A stretch of DNA of 64,000 nt from Melieria omissa (GCA_963971225.1 OZ020269.1:107641486-107705485), one strand, 5' to 3'; positions 1 to 12,952 are shown, counted from the first letter of the stretch. A program made the numbers and translations. The notes: generated by a model from the sequence alone, not told the origin.

Positions 1-2249
1 AATTTTTCTCTTCGATGGCGCAACGTTTGTTGGCTGTTCGGTTGCATTGTCTGCAGCGGTAACGCAATTTCCGGCACAGTTGTGCGCAATGCCGGCAATA
101 ACAGCTGAATGCGGTTAATTTAATGTTGCCAATTTATTTGCTATTAAACGGGCGGACAGCAAATGCGCTGACGACAGAGATGACCATCAAAGTTGCGCGC
201 CCGTTGGTTTGTTGGTGTGACAGTTCAATAGTGATGGTGATTCTTCTTCAATTCTTTCAACTGTTTCGCTTCTGTCTCATTGCACAGTATCAGCTTTGTC
301 TGTTTGGATAATCTGTCTGTTCGTGCGTCAATCTATCTGTTCGACAGTTGGTCTATTCGATTGTTGGATCGACTTTTGTTAGCTCATCAAATCTTTTATG
401 CTTATGACCAACATTTTTCTTTACTCTTCTTTATATCCTTTAAATTTTTATTAAAATCACGTCTCATGAAAATTAAAGTTCACAGTTGTGTGTACATATA
501 TAGCCACGTTCATATATATATATATATTGGAAATACAATACAAAATCAATACTTTGCAGCACCTGAGATAGTCGTTAAAAATTCACCTTTCAACTTGGCG
601 AGTTTCGCTTGTTCAAACGACTCTAACATAAAATTCTCCCCTTCGCTCCGCAAACTGAACGCTTTTGCTTCTAATGCAAAAACCTATAACAGCAATTAGT
701 AGAACAAAAAAAAGTTTGAACTTTTTTGTTTTTGTATTTTTAATTAGTTTTATTTCAAAAGTTAGTGAACGCGACGTCCAAAGCCAAACTTCAACAACAA
801 CGATTTTGCTTAATTTTGCAGCGCATCGAAACTTTTATAGCTACATAAAATAAAAATAAACAAGGAGAGAGAGAAAAAATACAACAAACTGGCCCATGGG
901 CACAAGTTGGACTCGAGTGAGGCGGAAAAGTGCGTTGTGCGTTTTGTGTTGGCGTTTGGGTGATTTTATCTTTTTTCCGAATGGTTTTAAAGCTTTTGTG
1001 TGCAGAGTTTAATTTTTATAAGGAAGAACTTGAAAATTTAAGTGCAGTTAAGTATTTTCGGGACTTTTGCTCATATATTTTTAACTTTCTATAAATAATG
1101 TTTTAAACGCTTCGTAGAAAAAACTGAACACTGTTTGAAGAAATATTAAATGAAAGCGCACAAAAACCATGAAAAATAGATCCAGCAATGCCAGTAACAA
1201 CTCATGCTTCATTTTTTTATATCATTGCTTTGCCTTATTGCCTTTTGATTTCTCGTTTAGTTTCCTTTCATGCTCGATTTCCACGCAACTCGCTGCTCGC
1301 CCATTCGCCGACTGCTCTCTGCCGAAATGCATTAATAAACAGCGCTCAGCGTTCGACTGTCCACTTGCATTGGATTTTCCTGCGCGCAGCGCAATCAAAT
1401 GCCAACAAAGCACAAAGTTTTTCAATTTCCCATTCAAATTTACAGTGGAAATAATTTCCTCACACACACACACACACACAATTACTGTCGCTCACCTCCA
1501 GCTGCACAGCTGAGCGCCGCCCGATCGAAGGGCAATTGGTCGGCAATATTGCCGAGAAATTTCCAATCAGCTCGCATTGCAACTGCATTCAGCGTCGGCC
1601 ACATGCAAAGTCGGCGGCAGTGTCCAATTGCCGTGCACAATAATTCCATTAACATCGGCGCTGCCAACAAATATCGCCGATTTTGCATTGCAGCGTTGTT
1701 CGTGCCAGCAATTGAATTGCTTAGCCACAATTGCCGGTTGCCAACGTCAAAAGCGCAGCGGAAAACTCATAAATGGCTGCAGCATTGTTCGTCGTCGCCG
1801 TGACCCACGTTTCGACTAATAGCCAATCATTCGAGTGGTTAATTATTGAGCAACATTTTGCACATTTTGCCAATTTGGTCCAAGATTGGCCAAGTAATCG
1901 AGTCGAGTTTTTTGTTCGACGAGTTGAAGATTTCACTTTCTTGAATGCGTATACGCCACGTTGGCACAGGGCGACAATTGCAAAATGGCAAATAGGAAAC
2001 GGTTGGAGCAGTTCGGCAGTTTCATTAACGATTATTTGCTTTGTATGATGGCAAAGAATGAGGTTATGTTGACTAAGTAAATGACAAATGCATTTTGTGA
2101 AATGAACTAAATACGTAATTAAAATTAATGAGTTAAATACGATAAGAAGTGACAAAAATGCTGAAGAAATATTAAATGAAGAATAAAAAGCTTGTAAAAT
2201 AAAACAAACCAAAAGTTAAAATAAAAAAAACATTTTTTTTAATTAAAAC
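1..2249. other. non-coding stretch, no gene recognised
   Basis: AT-rich sequence with stop-rich frames. The open frames at 1169-1803 overlap on both strands, show no domain and contain a (CA)n run near 1461-1480, so I treat them as chance. Nothing else recognised; it could be intron or intergenic DNA of a gene outside the window. Confidence 0.6.
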
Positions 2250-2423
2250 CTTAAAATAAAATAAAGTAAAATAAAATAAAATAAAATAAAATAAAATAAA
2301 TTAAAATATAGTAAAATAAAATAAAATAAAATAAAATAAAATAAAATAAAATAAAATAAAATAAAATAAAATAAAATAAAATAAAATAAATAATAAAATG
2401 AAATGAAATGAAATCAAATGAAA
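2250..2423. repeat. (AAAAT)n pentanucleotide microsatellite
   Basis: Near-perfect AAAAT/TAAAA repeats with a few substitutions (AAAGT, AAATG), degenerating at the right edge into AAATG units. Because 5 and 3 are coprime, the minus strand reads as an open frame of ILFYF repeats, which is not a protein. Confidence 0.95.
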
Positions 2424-5400
2424 CAACAATAAAAATATAAATAAAGTGAAAATAAAAAGTATAAAAAAATAATAAAATAGATTTTAAAGTATTTATTTCA
2501 TCAGATAACAAATATATTTGCAAAAGTTCATCATTCACCTAAAAGTCACTTTAAAATCCCCAAACCACTCGACATAAATCGACACGAAAAATGTCTATTT
2601 GTGCTGCTTAAAGTTTCCATGTCAATGTGCAAAATTAAAAATAAACAATTTTAAATACAATTCCAGCTATTCAACCCACTTAAACACTGACAAGCACACG
2701 TACGCACACACTGACAGCGCCTGTGCCTGCGCCTTGACTGAAATTGAAATATTTCCGCATGGGTGGCTGTGCATATGTGCCGCATTCGCCAAGTGTTTGT
2801 GCCAATTCACAAACATCCTTTACATGCTTCAAGTGTGCGCCTTGAAATGTTATTCCTGTTGTTGTTTACCCTTATGTGTGTTGTACCGTTGTTGGCTGCT
2901 GCTCTTGTTGTTGGGGTTCCTGTTATTTGTATTGATTGCATCGCAACAGTAATCAATTTCGCTATCGCTTTTGTAGCTTTTCTTGGAGAACTCTTGGAAG
3001 CAGCTAACCGTATTTGCATTGGCAGGCAACTAGAAGCGGCGCTGCAGCATATTGCCATCACCCCGCAACCTCGTCGCATGTGTAGATATGTATGTAGATG
3101 TGTTGTGTACAGCTTAAATGCAACAGCTGTTAATTCCACTCCCATGAACACACACACTTACATACGTTCGACTAGTGCCACGTCTCGCCTAATAAACGTG
3201 CCAAGTCGGAAGACAACGCCACCGCAAATGCGCGCTGCAAATTGAAACAATATGGCAACCCCAGCGCATTCACTACTCGTTAACGGCGCAATTTACATTC
3301 AACGTAAACGGCCGACGAAGTATGTGAAATTCATTCGACGCAGCTGAAACAATTTAGCTCTTGGCTTCACTTCAAATTCTAATTCGAATTCTAATTCCAA
3401 TTCAAATTCACATTTGCAGGCGCCGACGACGACGACGAAGATGTCCGTCGACTGCTACCTGCGCTGCAAATTTCGTAGACATGGCGGCACCCACCAACTC
3501 TATGCGATGCGAATTCGAATGCAAATTAATTAAACGTTGCCATCGAGCAATAATTTGCCAGCATTCCCCGGGTTTGCCTCACTCTCGGCTGAGCGACGTG
3601 TGCGGCTGCCACGTGCGTGTGTGAGTGCGCAGTCGTGCATAAATTTGCAGATTATTGACGGCAAATGTGAACCGAGCGACAGTCGCTATTGGAAATTATC
3701 GCCCAAAATGTTTTGGCAAGTCGGTTGTAATGTCATTGTGAACGCATTAACTATGCTGAAGTTGTCACAACTGCCAACTGACTGTTGTGGGCCTAATGAG
3801 GCCGTTGCCCGCAAACGCTCGCTGCTTTCTGATTATAATCGAAATTTGTGAGATTTTGCAATAGAGTCGTAAATATTCAAAGCTGCCAAATGCTGGTGCT
3901 GATGATGTGCTAAGATGGCGTTGGGTATAGAAAAAAGTTTAGCATAATGAGAAAATATTATTAACCCCATTCATGTGTATTTGAGATTGCAAATCTATGC
4001 CATACTTGGCAAACTTTTGCCGTAAACTGTGAACGGTCTTTTTTTAACTTTTTATTTGGTTTATCCCTATTAGTTTGTTTCTTTTCCATGTTTTCAGTTT
4101 TGCTTTTCGCCTTTTGCTTCTCTTTGCAACAGCTGTCAGTTTTGCCATTCGGTGTTGCATTTAAATAGTAAATGAAAACTATGGATTCTAAGTATTGCAT
4201 GTTTGCAAGGGTGTAGCAAATGCATCTCAGTGTATTTTTTGAGTGTAGAGTAAACGTATAGTACACCAATTTGCAAATGCTACGCGATGCAAGACCATTG
4301 CAAAGATTGTGAACACTGCTATTGTAGAGTTTGAAGGTTTTCCAATGTTCCACATATTTTTTAACTGTCTACTTTAAAAGCAGTTCCTTTAACTTTTATA
4401 TCTAAATAAATAGAAAAAAAAACATATAAAAACAACAATAACAAAACATCAATCAATCTCATCAAGAGAAAACAAGACCTCTTTGCTGTTCAATTTAATT
4501 GCACAAACCACATTGTTGTGAGTTGAAAAGCGATCTCAATTCAATCAATAACATTCATCAAATTAGCGAAAACTTTCAAAGTAAACAACTTTTTTTTATA
4601 AAAAATCTAAAATGCCCCCAGAAATGGTTTGCTCGTTTAAGACATTTGCTAAGCATCGGTGTTAAGCTGGAAATAAAATTCAACAAGAGCGAAAATAAAT
4701 CACAAAATGCACTACAACTCGGCTCCTTGGGATTCAAAGGAAACGACCGAAGCATTGCAAGGAAAATAAATTGCAGCCAAAAGTTTTAATGATGCCGCGC
4801 ACTGACGAGTGCGTCGACTTGAATGGCGATCGGACTGCAACTACAAAAACCACTCGGCGAAGCGAAGCGAACTGAACTGTGAACTGCACTTGAAACTCCG
4901 AATGCAGCTGCACGCGTAATGATTTGGCAGTTTGGCTGGATGACAGTTTGATTGGGCGGCATTGTGGCATCGCTGGCTGCAACTGTCACGCGGTGAATTG
5001 CCGGCGTTGTCGCCGCCGGTGCCACCTGTGCGCACAAATAAATTGCATGCGTCCAGCTGAAATCTTGCGTTTCGGGTTTTTTGCTTTTGCAGCAACTTTT
5101 TTAATTGACAGACAGCGAAACGTTGAAATTTGAAGCAATTTCAAGCAATTAATTGGGTCAAATTGCTTTCGGAACATTAAAGAAGAACTTGACTTCAACT
5201 TTAACTGAAAATTTAAAGACACGGTTTTACTTTTTGCTAAAATTACTTTTCACTGTCAAATTGTCACAGCTGACGTCAACGTGGCAACCCTTGTTGCATT
5301 GCATGCAAATGACATGAGCGACACACATGAAAAGAAACAGTAAACCTGAGAGAAGTTGTAAAATTACAATGTATACAAATTTTGACTATTCACTTTTGAC

Positions 5401-6330
5401 ATTTGTCGCACGAAGAGTGGCGCAATTAGTGGCGCAGCAGCTCGCAGCGACTTTTTCCAGGACTCATTTGACACTTGCGGGCGCTTTGGGGCCAAGTTGC
5501 TCTGACACATCGATGCCCCGAACGCTAATTTAGTTTTATTACCAACGCATAAAGCAACTTTGACTAAGAGCGCACAAACACACACACACACAAAGATAGA
5601 TAAGTTATGACATTTGGGCGTGGACCCAGTAGGAATTTTAGCAACAAAGTCAACGCTTTGGGACAAACAAATCGCACAACTAATTTCATTGAATTCCGCT
5701 TGAGATGAGCTGAATTCGGCAATGAAAAAAATTTTCATTTTTTTGGAAATAAATTGTAAAAAGTGTTGCTTTAAAAATTACTCACACATACAAAGAGAAA
5801 ATAAAATTCGTTCATTTTCTGTGCGATTTTGTTTCGCAAATGGCGCCGTTTTCAAAGCGACAAAGTGCACAACAACATGCAACATGCGACACTTGCTGGC
5901 TGGCTGGCTGCCGTTCAAGTCCCGTGGGAGAGCGTGCAGCTTGTGTTCTCTTGTTGCTTTTGTTGCTGCTGAAACAGCGAAACTGCATTCGGCGTAAATA
6001 AAGAAATTAAAATAAATATTTCAGCGACATAAAATGCTCGCGCGTTCGCAAGTGGGGGAAGTGCACTGCGGCTGCAACGAAACTGAAATTGACGAGGCTG
6101 CCTGGGCAGGGACCGCGTGGCAATTTAATGCGCGAAATTAACCAACTCGCAGCCGGCGAAATGAAAACGCACACATTAGGGCGTTGCAGTCGCAATGCAA
6201 CGATTCGTTTATATAAAAAAAAAATGCATTACTTTTTCCTTAAATGGCTTTAGTAGTCTGATTCGAGGATTGTTCAAGTGCCATCGAGTTACTATACGTG
6301 GATTTTGAAAGAAACAATTTCCTACTAAGA
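2424..6330. other. non-coding stretch, no gene recognised
   Basis: No convincing coding exon. Contains an AATTC-rich simple stretch around 3372-3412, a short GACGAC run near 3424 and a (CA)n run near 5578-5592. Frames between 4734 and 5222 overlap on both strands without recognisable content. Confidence 0.55.
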
Positions 6331-6892
6331 AAAATAAAAAAATAAAATAAAATAAAATAAAATAAAATAAAATAAAATAAAATAAAATAAAATAAAATAA
6401 AATAAAATAAAATAAAATAAAATAAAATAAAATAAAATAAAATAAAATAAAATAAAATAAAATAAAATAAAATAAAATAAAATAAAATAAATAACATAAA
6501 TAAAATAAATAAAATAAATAAAATAAATAAAATCAAATAAATAAAATTAATAAAATTAATAAAATAAATAAAATTAATAAAATAAATGAAATAAATAAAA
6601 TAAATAAAATAAATAAAATAAAATAATTAAAATAAAAAATAAAATAAATGAAAATAAAATAAAATAAAATAAAATAAAATAAAATAAAATAAAATAAAAT
6701 AAAATAAAATAAAATAAAATAAAATGAAATAAAATAAAATAAAATAAAATAAAATAAAATAAAATAAAATAAAATAAAATAAAATAAAATAAAATAAAAT
6801 AAAATAAAATAAAATAAAATAAAATAAAATAAAATAAAATAAAATAAAATACAATAAAATAATGTAAAATAAAATAAAAAAATTAGAAATAC
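6331..6892. repeat. long (AAAAT)n pentanucleotide array, about 560 bp
   Basis: The longest of three AAAAT arrays in the window. Two homogeneous blocks (about 6345-6490 and 6655-6860) flank a degenerate central part made of AAATAAATA units, as if two expansions grew from a diverged core. The minus strand gives spurious LFYFI open frames. Confidence 0.95.
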
Positions 6893-9406
6893 AAAATCTT
6901 GAATAAATTTTTAAAGTAATTTGTGCTTTTTTCCCTCCCTCAATCCCACAAAATGCAGAGGTCCCATAACGCATTTGCTTTGTCGCCAATAAACTTAGTT
7001 ATTCATTCTTTATTTTTAAGGTTTGTAGTCAAATTCCCTATTAAAAATAAAAAATAAATTTCAGTCTTGCATCAAAATTAAATACGCACTGTAAATGCTA
7101 AGCTTCAGTGAACAGATTCATAAAAAAACAACACAACAAACAATACATTTGAACGGCGGCCGTGGCAGCTTAATTAGCTGAAAACGCGGCGGCCGAAACT
7201 TGATTATGACATTTTCGCGCCATGGGCGAACGTGAACGTTTCAGTGCGAAGATGGGTCGATGAGCAGCTGCAAAGATGGTGGACCCTCGACAGCCAACAA
7301 CAACAACCAGCAAACAGCCGTTTTATGCTGCCGCTCATTATTTTTATGGCGCTCCAAATATAATGGCGAGGCTACACCGGCATCGACGCTGTGCGCGAGA
7401 GGTCCTTTAGGGCTGTGAGTGGGTCGGGTGGGGTGGGAAAGAGGTGGTTAGTGGGCGCGTTTGGTCGCACTCTTTGCTGTTTACGCGTTGCTTGTTTAAG
7501 CCATTAAGCGCGCTCGACCGTTGGTTGTTTGGTTGTTTGTTTGGTTGGTTGCTGCTGGTCGCTGTTGTGTCCTTGTTGCATTAAGGTAACATTTAGATAA
7601 ACATTATAATGATTTTTTTGGGCGTGTTTGTTTTTGCCTTTGCGGCGTGTTGCTGTTCGCGGCATTGCTCTGGTCATGACACTTCATTTGTTGCCGTTTC
7701 CCCGCATTCACTTTTATTGCCAGCTTCTTTTCCACATAAAATTACAAGATTACGTTCGAAAGCGACAACGGTGGCACAAAGCAATGCGTAAAACGGACAA
7801 CGACAATTGGAATGAAGCGCCGTTTAATGTGAACGTTTGATGTTCAACAAAGACTTCTAAAGCGGAATCGAATTATTGTGCACGCACTGTCAGCTGTCTG
7901 TGTTCTCAGTTCGATGGCACTTTGCTCCTGCTGCATTTTCGACTTGAAAATGTAGGTTTATTGATTTGCCGACCGTTGCAAGAAAGCCTGATAAATGTTC
8001 GTTTATTAAGCAATAAAGCAAACATTTCGTAATGTTGCTGTTGCATCTCGAAGTGAGACCAAGTGGCAGCGCACGCCATGTGCCACGCTGCAAAAACAAC
8101 AAACAACCAACTAAAAGGATGTGTGCAAAAGTATGTAAATGTGCGGCAAGAAACAACAACCAAGTTGTGCCGCGGAGCTCGACGCAGCTATGGGAAAAGT
8201 TCAGCGACGCCCGCACACGTTTGAGCGCAAACTTTTTCGCGACACTTTATTACACCGACAGGACTAATACACTTCGATTTCGTGTGGCAGCAAAGTTGCG
8301 CCGCGGCCCAATGCCGCCCTAAAGTGCCGCCCCTGCCGGCGCAGGGCGCAGCAATACGAGTGAAAACTATTTTTTTGGCGAAGTTGCAAGTGAATTTCTT
8401 GCAACTTTGGCAAAAACTTAGCGCACATTGCCAACGAGTGGCAAAAGTGAGTGCACCCAAAATTGATATAGATGTACGTATATATATTTGTAAATATATA
8501 CGACTACATTGGGATTATGATAATGACAACACAACAATACAAATTCTGACAGTTCCATTAAAATACGAAATTATAAACAACCAAACAAATTTGCCGCACT
8601 CGATTGGGCGGAAGTTAAAAGCTAATTCGATTTTATGCGATTTAGCATAGTCAAACATCACTTAAGTGAGTTGTGTTACCTTTTAAGAGCATCGCTCACT
8701 CACTTCAGTCACAAAATTGTCCCAACAAGAAAACGTCGATTAACTCTTTTAGTTTGACTTCGAGTGTCTCCACTGCGAAAACATGAATGCCAAATGTTGT
8801 TATTGCAAGCGAATGGCATTGGCTGCAAACACAACAACCGACGCCATTTTGTGCGTAAATATTTTTTCGAAGGACACTTGGGGAATGTGCAATGTGGCCA
8901 CTCGTTGCCGATGTCGATGTCGCTGTGGCATTTGTGCAAATTTATTTAAATAAACAAAGCGAACACATGTCAAAGTTTTTGAACGCCAAGAATTTATGCA
9001 TTCAAGAGAAAAGAGAAAATTTGCACATTCTTTAAAATGAACATTTTTATATGTAGGCTTTTTGGGCGATGTGAACTCATGCAGGGTAAATCAATTACAA
9101 ATACCAAAATACCAAAATTATGCACAGATGCAATGTGGGTTGTCGTATTCGTGTGGGAAATGTTGAAATGTGAATGATTTTCAACCTTTCGAAGGTCATT
9201 TCTTATGAGTCTGACCTCTGAGTTATGACCCCATTTGGGCAAATCTGTATCGTCTTTGACGTTCTTCGAAAGTGAAAATTTTGCTTTTTTGAAAAAAACT
9301 TTGTTTACCAACTGAACAATCGACCTAGAAGTGATTACAAGTGAGAAGATTTTGTATTGTCAAAGTTGTAATAAATATAAACATTACAAGCTAATTGATG
9401 GAATTA
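6893..9406. other. non-coding stretch, no gene recognised
   Basis: No domain-bearing frame found. Short TTGGTTGTTTG-type repeats near 7521-7555. A possible splice donor at 8446 (AAA|GTGAGT) follows an open frame, but the predicted peptide has no recognisable content. Confidence 0.5.
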
Positions 9407-9870
9407 CACAGAGCAACAAAATCGACATTATTTTTTTTTTCTGAAATCAAACCATACTTTTCTAAAGGATTTTTGAACGCTGATCACAACTGCGTACTTA
9501 GATTTTGGATTGTTTGAGCGGCTTAAGAAATATTGATGGTTTTCCTCGGAGGGCGTTTTCCATGTTTCTTGACCATTATACGCATGCAGCTCCTACAAAC
9601 CTGAAGTCTAAAATGCCATTTTTTTAACATAGATTAACAATACTCTAACTATGTATTTAAAATTTAAAACATTAAAATCGGTTCAAATTTGCAAGAGTTA
9701 TTCATTTGCAAAGTCAAATTTTCAGTTACTTTGCAAGATTGCGAATACACAAACGAATTTTTCTTACAAAAAATATGTATTGTCATATAGTGAGAGAAGA
9801 ATGTTGGGGCTTTCATTTAAAAAAGAAATTTTTGAAATACGATGTTTGTAATAGAGTATGTGTACCAATA

Positions 9871-11173
9871 AAGGGTTTTTCAATAAGAGCGCTACAAAAG
9901 TTTTTTTAAATAAAACAAAAACGGTTTTGGATATCAATGAAATTCTTTATTCCTGTGAAAGTACATTCGATGCCATTATGTATGGAACTCGATTTCTCTT
10001 GCATGGCCACCACGGGCACGCTTGCAGAAGTCCAGACGCTGAACCCAATTTTCGACGGTTTTTAAGCATAAATCGGCCGATACTGCCGCAATTTCACGTT
10101 CGATATTCGTACGAAGTTCATCAATCGTCGCTGGCTTGTTGGCATAGACCTTAGACTTGACGTAGCCCCACAGGAAATAGTCCAACGGCGTCAAATCGCA
10201 CGACCGAGGCGGCCAATTGACTGGACCATGTCGTGAGATAACACGTTCACCAAACTTGGTTTTCAATAAATCGATTGTGCGATGCGCTGTGTGGCTTGTG
10301 GCGCCGTCCTGTTGAAACCACATATTGTCCAAGTCCATATCATCCAATTCGGGCCAAAAATATTCGGTTATCATTGAACGGTAGCGATTCCCAGTCACAG
10401 TAACGTGCCGGTCTTGATCATCACGAAAGAAGTACGGCCCAATGACGCCCCCGGCCCATAAACCGCACCAAACCGTAATTTTTTCGGGATGCAATGGTGA
10501 CTCATGGAGTACGTGTGGATTGCTGCCTGACCAATAACGCATATTCTGTTTGTTGACAAATCCATTGAGCCAAAAATGGGCCTCATCGCTAAAGATGATT
10601 TTACGGTGAAAATCTGGATCATTTTCAAATTGTTGTTGAGCCCAATTTACGAATGTGCGTCGCTTCAAATGGTCCAACGGCTTCAGTTCTTGCGTCAATT
10701 TGATCTTGTAAGGATGTAGGCCAAGATCTTTTCGCAAAATTCGCCACAACGACGTCACAGAAATGCCCAACGCTTGAGAACGACGTGTGAGAGACACATT
10801 TGGGCTTTCTTGAACTGAAGCCTCAGCGGCAGCAATATTCTCGACACTACGGGCACTTCTTTGTCTCACTGGCACGGGAACATTTTGTACTGTGCCTGTG
10901 GATTGAAATTTTTCCACTAGATGCTCAATTGTTGATCTGGCAGGACAATTATGACGACCATAAATTGGACGTAGCGCTCTTAAAGTTGAGGCCACTGACT
11001 CCGAATTTCGGTAGTAAATTTTAATAATTTCGACTCGTTGTTGGACCGTATATCTTTCCATGATGAAATGGCAAACCTTCCTGAAGAGAAATGTCAAAAG
11101 AGCGGAAAAAAATATGGCGTCGTTTGCTGTCCCTATCGGTCTACTTTTGTAGCGCTCCTTTTGAAAAACCCGA
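9871..11173 (-). mobile_element. apparently intact IS630-Tc1-mariner transposon, about 1303 bp
   Basis: Terminal inverted repeats at 9873-9901 and 11143-11171 match at 27 of 29 positions (start GGGTTTTTCAA). Each end is separated by two bases from a flanking TA (9869-9870 and 11174-11175), the target duplication expected for this superfamily. A single uninterrupted transposase gene fills the interior on the minus strand. Intact gene plus near-identical ends suggest recent insertion. It sits inside the older inverted-repeat element at 9407-12050. Confidence 0.93.
9976..11061 (-). CDS. mariner-type transposase, 361 aa
   Basis: Cut-and-paste transposase of the IS630-Tc1-mariner superfamily, acting in the nucleus on its own terminal repeats. 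I start at the Met of MERYTVQQRVEI, the usual N-terminus of this protein type; an upstream in-frame Met would add 12 residues. The N-terminal part (about 1-110) is a paired helix-turn-helix DNA-binding region of the DUF4817/HTH type found in many arthropod copies. The DDE catalytic core is complete: Asp in SDEAHFW, Asp in QQDGATSHTA and Asp in SCDLTPLDYFLWG (residues 171, 264 and 301 counted from the upstream Met). The last two aspartates are separated by 36 residues, unlike the 34 of classical mariner, so this is a sister lineage. No stop or frameshift is seen over the full length, so it may encode an active enzyme. A decayed relative lies at 56345-56670. Confidence 0.93.
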   Translation of the reverse strand: MERYTVQQRVEIIKIYYRNSESVASTLRALRPIYGRHNCPARSTIEHLVEKFQSTGTVQNVPVPVRQRSARSVENIAAAEASVQESPNVSLTRRSQALGISVTSLWRILRKDLGLHPYKIKLTQELKPLDHLKRRTFVNWAQQQFENDPDFHRKIIFSDEAHFWLNGFVNKQNMRYWSGSNPHVLHESPLHPEKITVWCGLWAGGVIGPYFFRDDQDRHVTVTGNRYRSMITEYFWPELDDMDLDNMWFQQDGATSHTAHRTIDLLKTKFGERVISRHGPVNWPPRSCDLTPLDYFLWGYVKSKVYANKPATIDELRTNIEREIAAVSADLCLKTVENWVQRLDFCKRARGGHAREIEFHT

Positions 11174-12340
11174 TATGTAAGTTCTCCATTGATAAATTCA
11201 GCAACAAAAGCAAGGATTTACTTTTGAGCTATAATATCGGAGCACACTTTTAGGCAGCGGTATGAAAATGCTCACATTCATCAAATGCCCTTGATTCATA
11301 AAATTTTCAGCTTTGATTTTGATTTTTTTTGCGCCCTAAAAATATGTCGCAGTGAAATATGGAAAAAACAGCAAGTAGTTTGCTAAGTGTGTGTGGTTGA
11401 AATTTTTGCTTGTGTGATGCAACTCTTTTTAGAATAGCTCCTACAGTAATGAACCAATTCAAATTTTGTTAATGCCCTTGAAAAGACAAATATTGACGCT
11501 TGCGAAAATACTTTAGCTACTTTCGTCAATGACGCGAAAAGCATTAGGAGATTTCAATACAAACACGTGTTCAGAAGATGAAGTCGCATTTACACTCTAA
11601 TGAGCATAGGCCGAGAATGACACGTACAATAAAAAAAATCTGTTCTATAAGTTTAAGTTACAACCTTACACTATACATTGCACACTAACTCCTTTTTGAA
11701 AATTGCAACACCGATTTTAAATGAATTTATATGAAAAATTCGCGAAAATTGAACTTTGAAGGGCCATAGCCATGTTAACCCTTGACCAATCGAAATCGAC
11801 TATGGTCAAAATTATAGCTTGAGGATTCGTTATTGTGTCATAAAAAAATGATCGCGTTTTTCAACATATTCTAAATGCAATAAAAATTCAAAGATGAAAA
11901 AACGTGGAAAACACCTCCTAGCAAAAACCACCAATAACTTACAAACCGCTCAAACAATCAAAAAACTAAGTACGCAGTTGTGATCAGCGTCCAAAAATCC
12001 TTTAGAAAAGGTTTACTAGAACTCGGAAAAATTTTGGCTGCTGCTCAGTGTTATTGACAAATTAGTAGCCTTGCCATCAGTAGACCTGCTGACTTCGTTT
12101 TTAGTTCAAGTCAACAGCTTTTTGCTTCACCCTCCGATACGCGTAGTTATTTTTGTAGTAATTCCCACTTGCAGTCCTGTGTTATTACTCTCTACTCTAC
12201 TCTCTCTACTACGTCTACTAGTTGCTTAGTCATTCAAGTGGCATCGTCTATGTGTGCATGACGTGTCATTTGCTGAAGGTCACTGACAATGATTGGCGGT
12301 GTTAGCCGTCATGACAATTATTTGTATGTTAATGTGCGCT

Positions 12341-12780
12341 TGTTAAGTTTTCTGAACATTGCTTGTTCCTAATGTGACATAGTTTTGCTAATAATAAAAA
12401 ATATTGAAACGAAAAGGCACTCTGTGCTGTGTATGAACGCTTTTGCAAGCATACTTTTAGGCATGCACTGTGAAGTACGGAAAAACTGGTATAATTCGCT
12501 TGGTATAGTCCGATATGGCAAGGTTCGCGAGAAATGGGCTGTGCGAGAATGGTCGAGCATTTTCCAATTGGAAGTTGCAAGAAACTTCGGCGCGATAAGA
12601 AAACTGGTATAAAAGCAGCAGTGTGCAGCGCAGTGAGTCGAGTCTGTGTTGAGCAAGCAATGGGGAAACATGCAATAGTAGTAGTGTAAAGTAGAACAAG
12701 TGTAAATTTGTAAATAAAGCGATTGTTAGTTTTGACTACGTTGCGCTGAATAACTGAAGTTGTTTTATTTTCAAACAACA
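12341..12780 (+). mobile_element. candidate solo LTR (promoter plus polyadenylation signal)
   Basis: A compact unit with a strong TATA box (TATAAAA, 12608-12614), GC-richer initiator-like sequence about 30 bp downstream, and AATAAA at 12713-12718, ending near a CAAACAACA. This arrangement within about 170 bp, next to no coding frame, is typical of the U3-R-U5 of an LTR retrotransposon. The left border is uncertain (a TGTT at 12341 is one option) and I could not find a clear 4-6 bp target duplication. It could instead be a promoter of a short transcript. Confidence 0.35.
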
Positions 12781-12952
12781 TCGTTGTTGTTTTATTTAAA
12801 ATTTTTTTCTCATCATTCTTATCTGGTCACTCTTCACAATACACAGTTTAAAAATGAAAAGGGGTACAATTTAATATAAAACTAAACCTAAAACACATAT
12901 TTATTGAGCGAGTGGTGACATTGTGTTTGCTTTGCAAGACAGACATATTTCA

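Larger units (their letters stand above)
9407..12050. mobile_element. CACTA-like element with long inverted repeats, split by a mariner-type insertion
   Basis: Two inverted arms, best at 9451-9572 and 11894-12017, match at roughly 80-85 percent by eye. The match weakens outward but continues to ends reading CACAGAGCAAC on the left and, reverse-complemented, CACTGAGCAGC on the right. The triplet TTA flanks both ends (9404-9406 and 12051-12053), a possible 3-bp target duplication. CACTG-type ends with 3-bp duplications fit the EnSpm/CACTA superfamily; that assignment is inference. Without the nested 1303-bp transposon the element would be about 1.34 kb, with no transposase frame, so it looks non-autonomous. 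Confidence 0.5.

Noticed and set aside
1169..1819. Several overlapping open frames on both strands
   Set aside because: No domain, include (CA)n-encoded residues, and compete with each other.
6240..6989. Long minus-strand open frames of ILFYF repeats (also 2251-2538 and 61827-62281)
   Set aside because: They are the translation of AAAAT microsatellites; a stop-free 5-bp unit gives open frames in every phase.
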